NCBI GenBank assembly: GCA_030692515.1
Contig: JAUXZS010000056.1
Span: forward strand, 1 to 64,000
From: Bacteroidota bacterium
GTDB lineage: Bacteria; Bacteroidota; Bacteroidia; B-17B0; Aurantibacillaceae
Reading direction: 5' to 3'
DNA length: 64,000 nt
Part shown: one piece after another, positions 34,327 through 43,949 of the stretch
Layout: the number at the start of each line of letters is the position of its first letter
Position numbering within the stretch: position 1 is the first letter of the stretch
The notes under the pieces: model-generated
The model's database searches: none
Told to the model about the DNA's origin: nothing
What the model saw: the letters and a program-made list of their open reading frames with translations, nothing else
Translations under genes and position numbers: made by a program

Positions 34327-35514
34327 TTATTTAATAACGCCCAGCTCTTTGCCAACTTTCTCAAAAGCCTTTATCGCTTTATCTAAATGTTCTTGTGTGT
34401 GCGCCGCACTTAATTGAACACGTATACGCGCCTTATCTTTTGGCACAACCGGAAAAAAGAATCCAATCACATAAATGCCTTCGTCTAACAATTTATTAGC
34501 AAATGTTTGCGCTAATTTGGCGTCATATAACATTACCGGTACAATCGCGCTATCACCATCTTTTATTTCTAGTCCGGCAGCCTTAATCCCTTTTTTAAAG
34601 TAATTTACATTCCATTCTAATTTATCGCGTAACTCTGTTGTTTTACTTAATAAATCAAATACTGCAATACTTGCACCAACAATACTTGGCGCTAATGAAT
34701 TACTAAATAAATACGGACGAGAACGTTGGCGTAACAATTCAATAATTTCTTTTCTACCAGAAGTAAAACCACCCATTGCACCGCCTAAAGCTTTACCAAG
34801 AGTTCCGGTAATAATATCAACGCGACCAATTACATTTTTTGCTTCAATAGTTCCTCTTCCTGTCTTACCAATAAATCCACTTGCATGACATTCGTCAACC
34901 ATAACTAAAGCGTTGTATTTATCTGCTAAATCACATATTTTATCCAATGGGGCAACAAAGCCATCCATACTAAACACTCCGTCAGTTACAATAATTCTAT
35001 GACGTTGCGCTTGCGATTTAATTAGCTGCTCTTCTAAATCTGCCATGTCACAATTTTTATAACGGTAACGTTGTGCTTTACACAAACGAACTCCATCAAT
35101 TATACTCGCGTGATTTAATTCATCACTTATAATAGCATCTTGCTCATCAAATAATGGCTCAAAAACACCACCATTCGCATCAAAAGCTGCAGCATATAAA
35201 ATGGTATCTTCTGTGCCTAAAAATTCCGCTATCTTTTTTTCTAAAGTTTTATGAATGTCTTGTGTGCCACAAATAAAACGAACGCTGCTCATACCAAAAC
35301 CATGAGTATCCAAAGCACTTTTAGCGGCTTCCAAAACTTTTGGATGAGATGATAATCCCAAATAGTTATTTGCACAAAAAATAATTACATCTTTTCCGTT
35401 TACTTTAACTACCGCATCCATAGGAGTTGTTATAACACGCTCGCGCTTAAATAAACCATTGCTTTCAATTTCCGCTAATGTGCTTTGTAGTTGTTCTTTT
35501 AATTTACCGTACAT
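34327..35514 (-). CDS. kbl: Glycine C-acetyltransferase (2-amino-3-ketobutyrate CoA ligase)
   Basis: 395-residue PLP-dependent alpha-oxoamine synthase. Motifs: '[10 protein letters not shown]', '[16 protein letters not shown]', '[11 protein letters not shown]', '[15 protein letters not shown]', the PLP Lys in '[14 protein letters not shown]' and the C-terminal '[14 protein letters not shown]'. These identify Kbl over KAS or BioF, especially the '[10 protein letters not shown]' segment. It cleaves 2-amino-3-oxobutyrate to glycine and acetyl-CoA in threonine breakdown. No threonine dehydrogenase gene is adjacent. Confidence 0.94.
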   Translation of the reverse strand: MYGKLKEQLQSTLAEIESNGLFKRERVITTPMDAVVKVNGKDVIIFCANNYLGLSSHPKVLEAAKSALDTHGFGMSSVRFICGTQDIHKTLEKKIAEFLGTEDTILYAAAFDANGGVFEPLFDEQDAIISDELNHASIIDGVRLCKAQRYRYKNCDMADLEEQLIKSQAQRHRIIVTDGVFSMDGFVAPLDKICDLADKYNALVMVDECHASGFIGKTGRGTIEAKNVIGRVDIITGTLGKALGGAMGGFTSGRKEIIELLRQRSRPYLFSNSLAPSIVGASIAVFDLLSKTTELRDKLEWNVNYFKKGIKAAGLEIKDGDSAIVPVMLYDAKLAQTFANKLLDEGIYVIGFFFPVVPKDKARIRVQLSAAHTQEHLDKAIKAFEKVGKELGVIK

Positions 35515-35566
35515 AATTTTAGTATTTTTACAGGGATAAATTTACCAAAAGTTTTATTAGTACACT

Positions 35567-36625
35567 ATGGATTATATAATTTCAGGCATTCAACAAGTTG
35601 GGATTGGCGTTGCCAACGTTCACGAAGGTTTTAAATGGTACAATAACAACTTCGGAATGGATATTCCCATTTTTGAAGAGGCTGCTGAAGCAAATTTGAT
35701 GCTGCCCTATACTGGCGGTAAACCACATAAACGTCATGCTATTTTAGCGATTAACATGAAAGGCGGAGGTGGCTTTGAGATTTGGCAATACACAAGCCGC
35801 ACACCTCAACCAGCAGCTTTTAAACCTCAACTTGGGGATTTAGGTTTGTTTTGTGCGAAAATAAAAACAGAAAACATTAATGCTTCTTTTGAATTTTTAA
35901 AATCAAAAGGTGTAAAAATGTTGGGCACTATTTCTAAAAATCCTATTGGCAAACAACATTTTTTTATTGAAGATGCTTTTGGAAATTTATTTGAGATTAT
36001 TGAAGATGACGTTTGGTTTGGAAGTGGGTTGAAGGAAACCGGTGGGCCGGTGGGCATGATTATAGGTGTGAGTAACATCGAAAAATCCATAAAATTTTAC
36101 TCAAATATTTTAGGATACGATAAGGTTTTGTATAATGGCGAAGGAAGTTACGAAGATATTGCTGTTTTACCAGGCGGCTCAGTAACCACTAAGCGCGCCA
36201 TTTTAACGCACAGTAAAGAACGCGTTGGCCCGTTTTCAAAATTATTTGGTACTAGTTATATCGAATTAGTGGAAGCAAAAAATTATACCCCACGCAATAT
36301 TTTTGAAAATCGTTTTTGGGGAGATTTAGGTTTTATTCATTTATGTTTTGATATAAAAAACATGGCCGCTTTAAAAACCGCTTGCGAAAAAGCCGGACAC
36401 CCATTTACAGTTGATGGCGGTTCTGGTTTTGAAATGGGCGAAGCAGCAGGACATTTTACTTACATAGAAGACCCAGATGGAACATTAATAGAATTTGTTG
36501 AAACCAAAAAAATACCAATCATGAAAAAATGGGGCTGGTATTTAGATCTTAAAAAACGCGCTCCCGAAAAACCCCTTCCTAACTGGATGTTAAAGGCTTT
36601 GGCAATGAACAGGAAAAAGGTTTAG
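35567..36625 (+). CDS. VOC-superfamily protein with two glyoxalase-like domains
   Basis: 352 residues. Two vicinal-oxygen-chelate domains are visible: residues 5-145 ('ISGIQQVGIGVANVHEGFKWY', metal-type residues near 'FEIIEDD') and 160-320 ('GMIIGVSNIEKSIKFYSNILGY', 'LGFIHLCFDI', 'DPDGTLIEFVE'). Size is close to 4-hydroxyphenylpyruvate dioxygenase, but the usual HPPD C-terminal motifs are absent, so I call only the superfamily. Substrate unknown. Monocistronic, divergent from kbl. Confidence 0.8.
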   Translation: MDYIISGIQQVGIGVANVHEGFKWYNNNFGMDIPIFEEAAEANLMLPYTGGKPHKRHAILAINMKGGGGFEIWQYTSRTPQPAAFKPQLGDLGLFCAKIKTENINASFEFLKSKGVKMLGTISKNPIGKQHFFIEDAFGNLFEIIEDDVWFGSGLKETGGPVGMIIGVSNIEKSIKFYSNILGYDKVLYNGEGSYEDIAVLPGGSVTTKRAILTHSKERVGPFSKLFGTSYIELVEAKNYTPRNIFENRFWGDLGFIHLCFDIKNMAALKTACEKAGHPFTVDGGSGFEMGEAAGHFTYIEDPDGTLIEFVETKKIPIMKKWGWYLDLKKRAPEKPLPNWMLKALAMNRKKV

Positions 36626-36727
36626 TTTGTAATGAATGACAAATGTCACAAACCAAAATGTTATAGCAGTTAAAAATTTATAATACATTAAGCAGATTTA
36701 CCATGCATTTTGTGTATCTTCATGTAT

Positions 36728-37339
36728 ATGAAACGATTTCTATTAGTTTTTATTCTACTTATTTCCACAAAACTTTCTGCGCAAGAAATTATTTCTTCAA
36801 GTACTTCTATTGAATCCTGTTCTGATAGCGCTAATTGCTATACGGTGAAAGGTCCGGCGTATTTATTTTATGACGAAAGCAAAAACAATTTCTTTTTAAA
36901 AGTCAATTTTGAAGATTTTAAAAAGCAAGGCGATACAAGTAAAGTTTGGTTATATAATTCCCATGCCAAAACATTATATTTTAAAGCGGACCTTCAAAAG
37001 GAGCAGTTTCCACCCCTAAGCAACCACAGCAATAAAACTTTTGAAATTAACGGTCAAATTTTCTTTGAAAATAAATGGCAAGACCAAACTGTAGAGTTAA
37101 CTATTTTTAGTTCGGAAAACAGCATCGTAAACACGAGCAACACTAACGCAAATTATAAATATGATGACTACAAAGTAAACTTTAGTTTGCCTTTTGTGCC
37201 TACGCATTTTAAAACTTATAAAAAACCTTCTTACGCCCGTCAAACACTTTTAATAAATGTAACAATGGGAAGAATTAATCTTCTAAAACCAGGATTGGAA
37301 AATCTTTTAAAGGACATTTATTACCAATCTTCAAGGTAA
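36728..37339 (+). CDS. Exported protein of unknown function (YceI-like size)
   Basis: 203 residues from the ATG at 36728, which gives signal peptide MKRFLLVFILLISTKLSAQ. Upstream in-frame starts at 36722 (ATG) and 36710 (TTG) exist, but a TATCTTCA box (36715-36722) covers them. The mature protein is beta-rich, with two Cys near the N-terminus (SCSDSANCYTVKG). The C-terminal third includes 'VNFSLPFVPTHFKTY', reminiscent of YceI-type lipocalin folds, but this is not firm. Periplasmic; role unknown. Confidence 0.75.
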   Translation: MKRFLLVFILLISTKLSAQEIISSSTSIESCSDSANCYTVKGPAYLFYDESKNNFFLKVNFEDFKKQGDTSKVWLYNSHAKTLYFKADLQKEQFPPLSNHSNKTFEINGQIFFENKWQDQTVELTIFSSENSIVNTSNTNANYKYDDYKVNFSLPFVPTHFKTYKKPSYARQTLLINVTMGRINLLKPGLENLLKDIYYQSSR

Positions 37340-37888
37340 TCTCAGCATACCGATTTTAAACACATAGACACATAGCTTTAATTAATCTCGGTTTTAAAGT
37401 TTACCTAATTAGTCGTCCCTCAAAAAGTTAATTTAGAAAATAAATTTTATTAGCGCACAGTTTTTCAACGTAATGTTATTTTGATTTTTTGCAGAGATAA
37501 ATGCTGTCTAAACTTTGCGGTTAGTTGAATCGGCATGCAGACAAGAGTTTAGACAGACAATGGTTTTATTTTGGCTGCCTCTACATCGCCAAAATAAAAA
37601 TCTCCTTCAAAAAATCGAAAGCTCCCGATAGCTATCGGGATTGGTTACTTTTGAGCGCCAAAAGTGACAAAAAAATACCGAAAAATTAAGACGTTGTAAA
37701 TATTTTCGGCAGATATTTATCCGATAATTTAAAGTTTAAATCAATAAAGATAGGCGTTACAGAGAATTTGATGTTCGACTAATTACTTCGTTATCTAGAT
37801 CTGAAATCTATGCTTTCTCTTTTTTAAATGCGCCTGTTTCTATGTGGTTTAATCATTAATTATTGTGTTTTTTACCTACCTTTGCCTA
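37340..37888. other. 549-bp gene-free region rich in inverted repeats
   Basis: No convincing ORF. Structures seen: an 11-bp inverted repeat CTGTCTAAACT (37504-37514) / AGTTTAGACAG (37546-37556), an 18-bp perfect palindrome TCCCGATAGCTATCGGGA (37623-37640), and a near-perfect stem GTTACTTTTG (37644-37653) / CAAAAGTGAC (37659-37668). These may act as terminators or be remains of dispersed repeats. The last part holds the dusB promoter box. Confidence 0.7.
37877..37884 (+). promoter_or_regulatory. -7 promoter box (TACCTTTG) of dusB
   Basis: Perfect TAnnTTTG match ending 4 nt before a GTG at 37889. It lies inside the longer open frame that begins at 37865, so that upstream start cannot be on the same transcript. 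Confidence 0.5.
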
Positions 37889-38881
37889 GTGATAAAAATT
37901 GGTGATAATATTGAGCTTCCAGATTTTCCTTTGTTGCTCGCTCCTATGGAGGATGTAAGTGATCCACCTTTTAGATTGGTATGCAAGCAATACGGTGCTG
38001 ATTTAATGTACACCGAATTTATTAGCAGCGAAGGGCTTATTAGAGATGCCATTAAGAGCAGAAAAAAACTAGATATTTTTGATTACGAACGTCCTATTGG
38101 CATTCAAATATTTGGAGGGGATGAAGAGGCAATGGCCATGTCGGCAAAAATTGTTGATGCAACTAACCCCGATTTATTAGATATTAATTTTGGTTGTCCT
38201 GTAAAAAAAGTTGTTTGTAAAGGTGCAGGCGCTGGTGTTTTAAAAGATATTGATTTAATGGTTCGTTTAACTAAAGCCGTAATTAAAAGCACTAATTTAC
38301 CAGTTACCGTTAAAACTCGCTTAGGCTGGGATGACGCAACAATCAATATTATGGAAGTTGCAGAACGATTGCAGGATGTTGGAATAAAAGCTTTAGCCAT
38401 CCATGGTCGTACTCGCCAGCAAATGTATAAAGGCTCGGCAAACTGGAAACACATTGCAGATGTAAAAAACAATCCACGAATTAAAATTCCCATTTTTGGT
38501 AATGGCGATATTGATAGTCCGGAAAAAGCGCTTGAATATAAAAATACTTACGGTATTGATGGCATCATGATAGGAAGAGCCGCCATAGGTTACCCATGGA
38601 TATTTAACGAAATAAAACATTTTTTTAAAACCGGCGAACATCTTCCAAAACCAACTATTGTAAACCGTGTAGAAGTTTGTAAAACGCATTTACAAAAATC
38701 GGTTGAATGGAAAGGTGAAAAATTAGGTTTATTAGAAATGCGCAATCATTATTCTAATTACTTTAAAGGAATCCCAAACTTTAAAGAAACACGTACTAAA
38801 TTAGTTACACTTAATTCGTCTCAAGAATTATTTGATTTGTTGGATACAATTTGTCAAATGCCAGAGTTGCAAGCGATTTAA
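37889..38881 (+). CDS. dusB: tRNA-dihydrouridine synthase (DusB-type)
   Basis: 330 residues from the GTG at 37889. FMN-dependent TIM-barrel enzyme reducing uridines in the tRNA D-loop. Motifs: 'LLAPMEDVSDPPFR', 'QIFGGDEEAMAMSA', 'DINFGCPVKKVVCKGAGAGVL' in part (catalytic Cys in FGCPV), 'VKTRLGWD', 'IHGRTRQQMYKGSANW', 'FGNGDIDSPEKA' and 'MIGRAAIGYPWIF'. The C-terminal helical tRNA-binding domain is complete. The open frame continues 8 codons upstream but the promoter box covers that part. It is monocistronic. Confidence 0.94.
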   Translation: MIKIGDNIELPDFPLLLAPMEDVSDPPFRLVCKQYGADLMYTEFISSEGLIRDAIKSRKKLDIFDYERPIGIQIFGGDEEAMAMSAKIVDATNPDLLDINFGCPVKKVVCKGAGAGVLKDIDLMVRLTKAVIKSTNLPVTVKTRLGWDDATINIMEVAERLQDVGIKALAIHGRTRQQMYKGSANWKHIADVKNNPRIKIPIFGNGDIDSPEKALEYKNTYGIDGIMIGRAAIGYPWIFNEIKHFFKTGEHLPKPTIVNRVEVCKTHLQKSVEWKGEKLGLLEMRNHYSNYFKGIPNFKETRTKLVTLNSSQELFDLLDTICQMPELQAI

Positions 38882-38930
38882 GCACTTCAATTGAATCTTT
38901 AGCGGCACTCTGAGACCCCATTAAACAAAA

Positions 38931-38961
38931 ACGCCCAAAAATCTATAAGACTTTTGGGCGT
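38931..38961. terminator. Bidirectional intrinsic terminator between dusB and purL
   Basis: ACGCCCAAAA (38931-38940) pairs perfectly with TTTTGGGCGT (38952-38961) around an 11-nt loop. It lies between two convergent genes, with A-rich sequence on both sides that would give T-rich runs on either transcript. Confidence 0.75.
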
Positions 38962-38979
38962 AAATAAAATGCTATATAT

Positions 38980-41214
38980 TTATGAATTCATTACACTTTC
39001 AATACTCGTATCAAAAGAATGTTTGTATTCACTAACGGTTCCGTAATTTACGGTATCAATAATTACATCTTTACCTTTTACTGTTCCTAATTTTGCAAAG
39101 TGTACATTTTCTTTCTTTAATTCTGTTTCAAATTTAAGTTTGTTTGTTTCCGAAACAGTTACCACTACTCTGCTTTGCGCTTCGCCAAACAAAAATGCGT
39201 CTTTACGAATTGCAATGTCTGTTGCGATTTCAAAACCTAAATTATTTACCATAGAACTTTCTAGTAAAGTCATAAACAAACCCCCATCACTAATATCGTG
39301 AGCAGATTTAATTAATTTATACTTAATAACCGCCTTCACTGCTTCTTGTATGCTGTGTTCAGTTTCTAAATCAAAAAACGGCGCGGGACTATTTTTTATT
39401 TTACAAAAACTATATAAATATTCAGAAGAAGAAATGTCGTTTTTGCTTTCGCCAATTAAATAAATAGTATCGCCTTCATTTTTAAAATCTAAAGTTGTTT
39501 GAGATGCCTTATCTAATAAAATACCAATCATACCTATAGTAGGTGTCGGAAAAACAGGTCCTTCATAACTCGATTGATTATAGAAACTAACGTTTCCACC
39601 CGTTACGGGGGTTTCAAATTTTAAACAGGCACTACTCATTCCTTTAATAGAGCCAACAAATTGCCAGTATACTTCAGGATTATATGGATTTCCAAAATTT
39701 AAACAATTAGTTACTGCGCTTGGTATTCCCCCACTACATACAATATTACGAGCAGCTTCACTAACAGCTATAGCGCAGCCTACTTCTGGATCAGCATTAA
39801 CGTAGCGCGCGTTGCAATCAACCGTCATTGCCAAGGCTTTTTCACTTCCCTTAATGTTTACTATGGCCGCATCGCTTGGTTTATTCGTACTCATGTTAAC
39901 CGTTCCAACCATACTATCATACTGATTGTATACCCAACGTTTACTTGCTAAATTTGGGTGTTTCACCAAATGTTTCATAATTGGTTTTAAATCTGTAGGT
40001 TCAAAAACAGAATTAATATCAAATTTTTTAGACTCAGCATAATAAGCTGGTTCTTTATAATCACGCTTGTAAACAGGGGCTCCGCCACCTAAAACTAAAA
40101 CATCAGCCGGCACATCCGCCACTAACTCATCATGCATATAATATTTTAGACGATCTCCAGCAGTAACCTCACCAATTTGTTCGCAATTTAAATCCCATTT
40201 ATCAAAAACTGTTTTTACTAAGTCTTCTTTTCCTTTTTCAACAACAACCAACATACGTTCTTGCGACTCTGATAATAATATTTCGAAAGGATGCATTCCT
40301 GCCTGACGGGTTGGAACTTTATGCAACCAAATGTTCATTCCATGCTCACCTTTAGCGCTCATTTCTGAAGTGGAACATGTAATGCCTGCCGCTCCCATGT
40401 CTTGCATACCGATAACTGCACCAGTTTTAATAACTTCTAAGGTTGCTTCTAATAATAATTTTTCTTGAAAAGGATCTCCAACTTGCACAGAAGGAAGATC
40501 TTTTGCAGAGTCTTCTGTTAAATCTTTACTAGCAAATGCGGCTCCAGCAATACCATCTTTTCCTGTAGCAGACCCAACAATAAACACTGGATTACCCACA
40601 CCATAAGAAGTAGCGCTAACTGTTTCGCCCTGCTTTACAATACCAACACTCATAGCATTTACCAATGGGTTAACATTATAACACTCATCAAAAAACACTT
40701 CTCCTCCAACGGTAGGAATGCCAAAAGCGTTACCATAATCACCAATTCCCTTTACAACGCCTTTAAGTAACCATTGTGTTTTAGGTGAATTTAAATCTCC
40801 AAAACGCAAAGAATTTAATTGGGCGATTGGGCGCGCGCCCATAGTAAAAATATCTCTGTTAATTCCCCCAACGCCGGTTGCGGCTCCTTGATAAGGCTCT
40901 AGTGCGCTTGGGTGGTTATGGGACTCTATTTTAAAACAACAAGCTAAGCCGTCACCAATATCCACTAAACCTGCGTTTTCTTCCCCAGCCTTTGCTAACA
41001 TATGTGGGCCATCTTTCGGTAAGGTTTTTAACCATGTTATTGAATTTTTATAAGAACAATGTTCGCTCCACATAACTGAAAAAATAGAAACCTCAGTAAA
41101 ATTTGGTGTTCTTCCAAGAATAGATATAATTCTATCAAATTCCTCAGGAAGTAATCCTAAATTTTTTGCTGCTTCTAAATCAGCCAATTGTTCTGAATAT
41201 TTTATAGTTGTCAT
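38980..41214 (-). CDS. purL: Phosphoribosylformylglycinamidine synthase subunit PurL
   Basis: 744-residue small-type PurL (needs separate PurQ and PurS subunits), purine pathway step four. Motifs: 'FSVMWSEHCSYKNS', 'FKIESHNHPSALEPYQGAATGVGGINRDI' in parts, 'GVKRGxGD'-like 'VGIGDYGNAFG', 'QDMGAAG', 'LSESQERML', 'SAHDISDGGLFMTLLES' and two PurM-like ATP-binding halves. Length is standard. Monocistronic; the start is 143 bp from the divergent phosphatase gene. Confidence 0.97.
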   Translation of the reverse strand: MTTIKYSEQLADLEAAKNLGLLPEEFDRIISILGRTPNFTEVSIFSVMWSEHCSYKNSITWLKTLPKDGPHMLAKAGEENAGLVDIGDGLACCFKIESHNHPSALEPYQGAATGVGGINRDIFTMGARPIAQLNSLRFGDLNSPKTQWLLKGVVKGIGDYGNAFGIPTVGGEVFFDECYNVNPLVNAMSVGIVKQGETVSATSYGVGNPVFIVGSATGKDGIAGAAFASKDLTEDSAKDLPSVQVGDPFQEKLLLEATLEVIKTGAVIGMQDMGAAGITCSTSEMSAKGEHGMNIWLHKVPTRQAGMHPFEILLSESQERMLVVVEKGKEDLVKTVFDKWDLNCEQIGEVTAGDRLKYYMHDELVADVPADVLVLGGGAPVYKRDYKEPAYYAESKKFDINSVFEPTDLKPIMKHLVKHPNLASKRWVYNQYDSMVGTVNMSTNKPSDAAIVNIKGSEKALAMTVDCNARYVNADPEVGCAIAVSEAARNIVCSGGIPSAVTNCLNFGNPYNPEVYWQFVGSIKGMSSACLKFETPVTGGNVSFYNQSSYEGPVFPTPTIGMIGILLDKASQTTLDFKNEGDTIYLIGESKNDISSSEYLYSFCKIKNSPAPFFDLETEHSIQEAVKAVIKYKLIKSAHDISDGGLFMTLLESSMVNNLGFEIATDIAIRKDAFLFGEAQSRVVVTVSETNKLKFETELKKENVHFAKLGTVKGKDVIIDTVNYGTVSEYKHSFDTSIESVMNS

Positions 41215-41369
41215 AATTAAAATTAAGCCATAAAGATATTGATTTTAAAAGTTTTAAAAGTAGTTTTTTAATGAACAATATGTGAGAAATATTAGGTTTA
41301 AGTGTTAAAAATTATGCAATGGGTGCACAAATTTGTGCTAATTTTGATTTTTATTAATTGTTTAGGGTA

Positions 41370-43577
41370 GTGAAATTTATTTTAAAAAACATCTGCGCAT
41401 TTTTAGTTTTCCTTCTTCTTTTTGGAAGAGGTGTATTGAATGCCCAAGAAACTAGAGTTGATTCTTTATTGCAAATCATTAAAACTTTAAACACAGAATC
41501 TTCATCGGCAAGTTTAGATGATACAGTTAGAATTAATGCGCTAATTAATCTAAGCAAAGAACATGTGAAGGAAAGACGTTTTTCAAAAGCCATAAAATAT
41601 GCTAGCATTGCAAAACTAATTTCAGAAAAACTTGTTAAAGCTGTAGATATTTCGAAGTCGAAAATCTGGTTAGCAAACTCACTACAAACAATAGCTTACA
41701 CTTTCGAAAATCAAGAAAATTACGGGAATTCCTTGGCCCATTATAAAAAAGAATTATTATTAAGGGAAGAGATCGGCGAAAAAGATGAAGTTGCAGATTG
41801 TTTAAATAAAATTGGGGAGTTATATAACTTACAAGATAATGTTGCCGCCTCATTTGAATATTATTATAAAGCATTAGCAATTATTGACGATTTAAATTTT
41901 AAAGACAAAGCTTTAACTGTGTATAATAATATTGGCATTGCATATGACAGACAAAAAAACTATTCTAAAGCTTTAGAATATTACAACAAGGTTTTAACGC
42001 TAAGCAAAGAGCAAGGTGATAAAAACACAATGGGCATTTCCTATTCTAACATTGGTACCGTTTACGCCGAGCAGGGAGAAAACAAGCAGGCATTGGACTA
42101 TTTTTACAAGTTTCTAAAAATAGCGGAAGAAGCTAGCGATAAAAAAAATGTTGCCATAGCTTATTTAAATATATCAAACGTATATGATGTAGAAGGAAAT
42201 TTTAAAAAATCTTTTGAAATGCAGTTTAAGGCGATAAAAATATTCGAAGAATTGGGCAATACAGCTGAACTTGCTTTGATGAAAGCAAATATTGGAGCAT
42301 CTTATCTTTCATTAGCAAAAACAACTAGCAACAAAAGTGAAAAAAATCAAAGCCTGCGAAATGCAAAAGTATACTTAAACGATGCGCTTGCTTTATATCA
42401 GAAAACTGGGCAAACAGAAAGTATAAGTCAAATTTATTTCGATCTTTCTGAGTTGGAAAAACTATCTGGTAATTTTGAAAATTCTCTTGTTAATTATAAA
42501 GCACACATTCAATACAGAGATAGTTTAGCGAAAGTTCAAGATAATGAGAAAAGCATTCGCGCAGAGATGAACTATGAATTTGATCAAAAAGAAAGTTTAA
42601 CAAAATTAGAGCAGGAAAAGCTACAAGCGATTGCAAAAGAAGAAAGTCAAAAGCAAAAAACTTTAATTGTTTTATTTATGGCTGCGTTTGTTTTTATGGC
42701 AATTTTAGCAGTATTTATTTTAAGAAATAACCGCCATAAACAAAAGGCAAATAGAATTATTACTAACCAAAAACACGAAGTAGAAAGACAAAAAAATTTA
42801 ACGGAAGAAAAACAAAGGCAAATATTATCAAGTATTAGCTATGCAAAACGAATACAAGATTCTATTTTGATTTCAGAAAACGAAATAACTAAGCACATTC
42901 CAGAATTTTTTATCACTTATATTCCAAAAGACATAGTTAGCGGAGATTTTTATTGGTATTCAAAGCAAGGAGATGACTCGTTTATTGTTGTTGCTGATTG
43001 CACTGGCCATGGTGTACCTGGCGCATTTTTAAGTATGGTTGGTAGCACTTTATTAAATGAAATCATAACCCATAAAAAAATATCAGACCCTTCTTTAATA
43101 ATTAAAGAGTTAGCAATTTCTTTATCAAATACTTTAATAAACAAAGAAAAAGAAGAGTTTAACCAAGACGGCATGGATATTTCAATTTGCCGAGTTAATC
43201 ACAAAACCAGAAAGATTTACTTTGCAGGAGCTAATCAATCGATTTACATTGTTGATCAAAAATCTACTAACGAAATAAAAGCGCAAATTAGTTCGATTAA
43301 CGGCATTTTTGCAATGAACAAAACTGAAGAGATTACAACTTTTGAATGGGATTTAAAGCCCGGAACAATGGTTTATATGGCAACTGATGGTTATGTTGAT
43401 CAAATAAGCGAGATTACAAACAAAAAGTTTTTAAGTTCTCGTTATGAAAAATTATTGCGCGAAATAAATGCTTCACCAATAGAAAAACAAAGTCAAATGA
43501 TTGAAGAAACTTTTGATGAATGGAAAGGAGATTCTAAACAAATTGATGATGTACTAGTAATAGGGTTTAAAATTTAA
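41370..43577 (+). CDS. TPR-repeat SpoIIE-family PP2C phosphatase (SiaA-like)
   Basis: 735 residues from the GTG at 41370, which gives the signal-like N-terminus MKFILKNICAFLVFLLLFGRG; a TTG at 41358 adds 4 residues. About eight TPR repeats (residues 60-400) should be periplasmic. A transmembrane helix (about 430-452), a coiled coil and a cytoplasmic SpoIIE phosphatase domain (about 500-735) follow, with 'VSGDFYWY', 'VVADCTGHGVPGAFLSMVG', 'QDGMDISIC', 'ATDGYVDQIS' and 'DDVLVIGFK'; the metal-binding Asp residues are present. It overlaps the convergent siaC-like gene by 4 bp. In Sia systems such a phosphatase dephosphorylates SiaC; that pairing is inferred from neighbourhood. Confidence 0.9.
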   Translation: MKFILKNICAFLVFLLLFGRGVLNAQETRVDSLLQIIKTLNTESSSASLDDTVRINALINLSKEHVKERRFSKAIKYASIAKLISEKLVKAVDISKSKIWLANSLQTIAYTFENQENYGNSLAHYKKELLLREEIGEKDEVADCLNKIGELYNLQDNVAASFEYYYKALAIIDDLNFKDKALTVYNNIGIAYDRQKNYSKALEYYNKVLTLSKEQGDKNTMGISYSNIGTVYAEQGENKQALDYFYKFLKIAEEASDKKNVAIAYLNISNVYDVEGNFKKSFEMQFKAIKIFEELGNTAELALMKANIGASYLSLAKTTSNKSEKNQSLRNAKVYLNDALALYQKTGQTESISQIYFDLSELEKLSGNFENSLVNYKAHIQYRDSLAKVQDNEKSIRAEMNYEFDQKESLTKLEQEKLQAIAKEESQKQKTLIVLFMAAFVFMAILAVFILRNNRHKQKANRIITNQKHEVERQKNLTEEKQRQILSSISYAKRIQDSILISENEITKHIPEFFITYIPKDIVSGDFYWYSKQGDDSFIVVADCTGHGVPGAFLSMVGSTLLNEIITHKKISDPSLIIKELAISLSNTLINKEKEEFNQDGMDISICRVNHKTRKIYFAGANQSIYIVDQKSTNEIKAQISSINGIFAMNKTEEITTFEWDLKPGTMVYMATDGYVDQISEITNKKFLSSRYEKLLREINASPIEKQSQMIEETFDEWKGDSKQIDDVLVIGFKI

Positions 43578-43945
43578 ACTTCTGTATAAACAAACTTTAA
43601 ATTTGTCAGCTTCTCCAATCTATTCCCTGTTTGTAACATATCCGTATCGCCTTGATCATAATTCCATTTTAAAATTACTTTTTTTGTTTTAGCGAGTTCA
43701 TTAAATAATAAAATTATTTTCATAATTTGTTTTGTTGAAGATGTACTAATATAGTCAAAATGAAAAACAACAGTTGTCTCCTCTTTAGGCGCTTTAATAT
43801 ACTCATTGATATATTCAATTAAAGGCTCAAAAAAAACAATCGCATTTTCAGGCAAAGATCGTTTTGATATTTGAAACATACCTTTGTAATCCTCAAAAAT
43901 TACACTTGGCAAATCTTCTGTTGCATCAATTTTTAAAGTCGTCAT
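43574..43945 (-). CDS. siaC: SiaC-family (DUF1987) regulatory phosphoprotein
   Basis: 123-residue soluble protein. DUF1987 pattern: 'ATEDLPSVIFEDYKGMFQISKRSLPENAIVFFEPL' (parts), 'FHFDYISTSSTKQIMKIILLF'. The Ser/Thr in YISTSSTK is where SiaC of Pseudomonas is phosphorylated (Thr68 there). SiaC cycles between SiaB kinase and SiaA phosphatase and, when unphosphorylated, activates the diguanylate cyclase SiaD. The kinase gene lies 4 bp upstream on the same strand. No SiaD gene is nearby, so the output here is unknown. Confidence 0.9.
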   Translation of the reverse strand: MTTLKIDATEDLPSVIFEDYKGMFQISKRSLPENAIVFFEPLIEYINEYIKAPKEETTVVFHFDYISTSSTKQIMKIILLFNELAKTKKVILKWNYDQGDTDMLQTGNRLEKLTNLKFVYTEV

Positions 43946-43949
43946 ATTA

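Noticed and set aside
35567-36625. Calling the two-domain VOC protein 4-hydroxyphenylpyruvate dioxygenase
   Set aside because: Size fits, but the family-specific C-terminal motifs were not seen and no tyrosine catabolism genes are adjacent.
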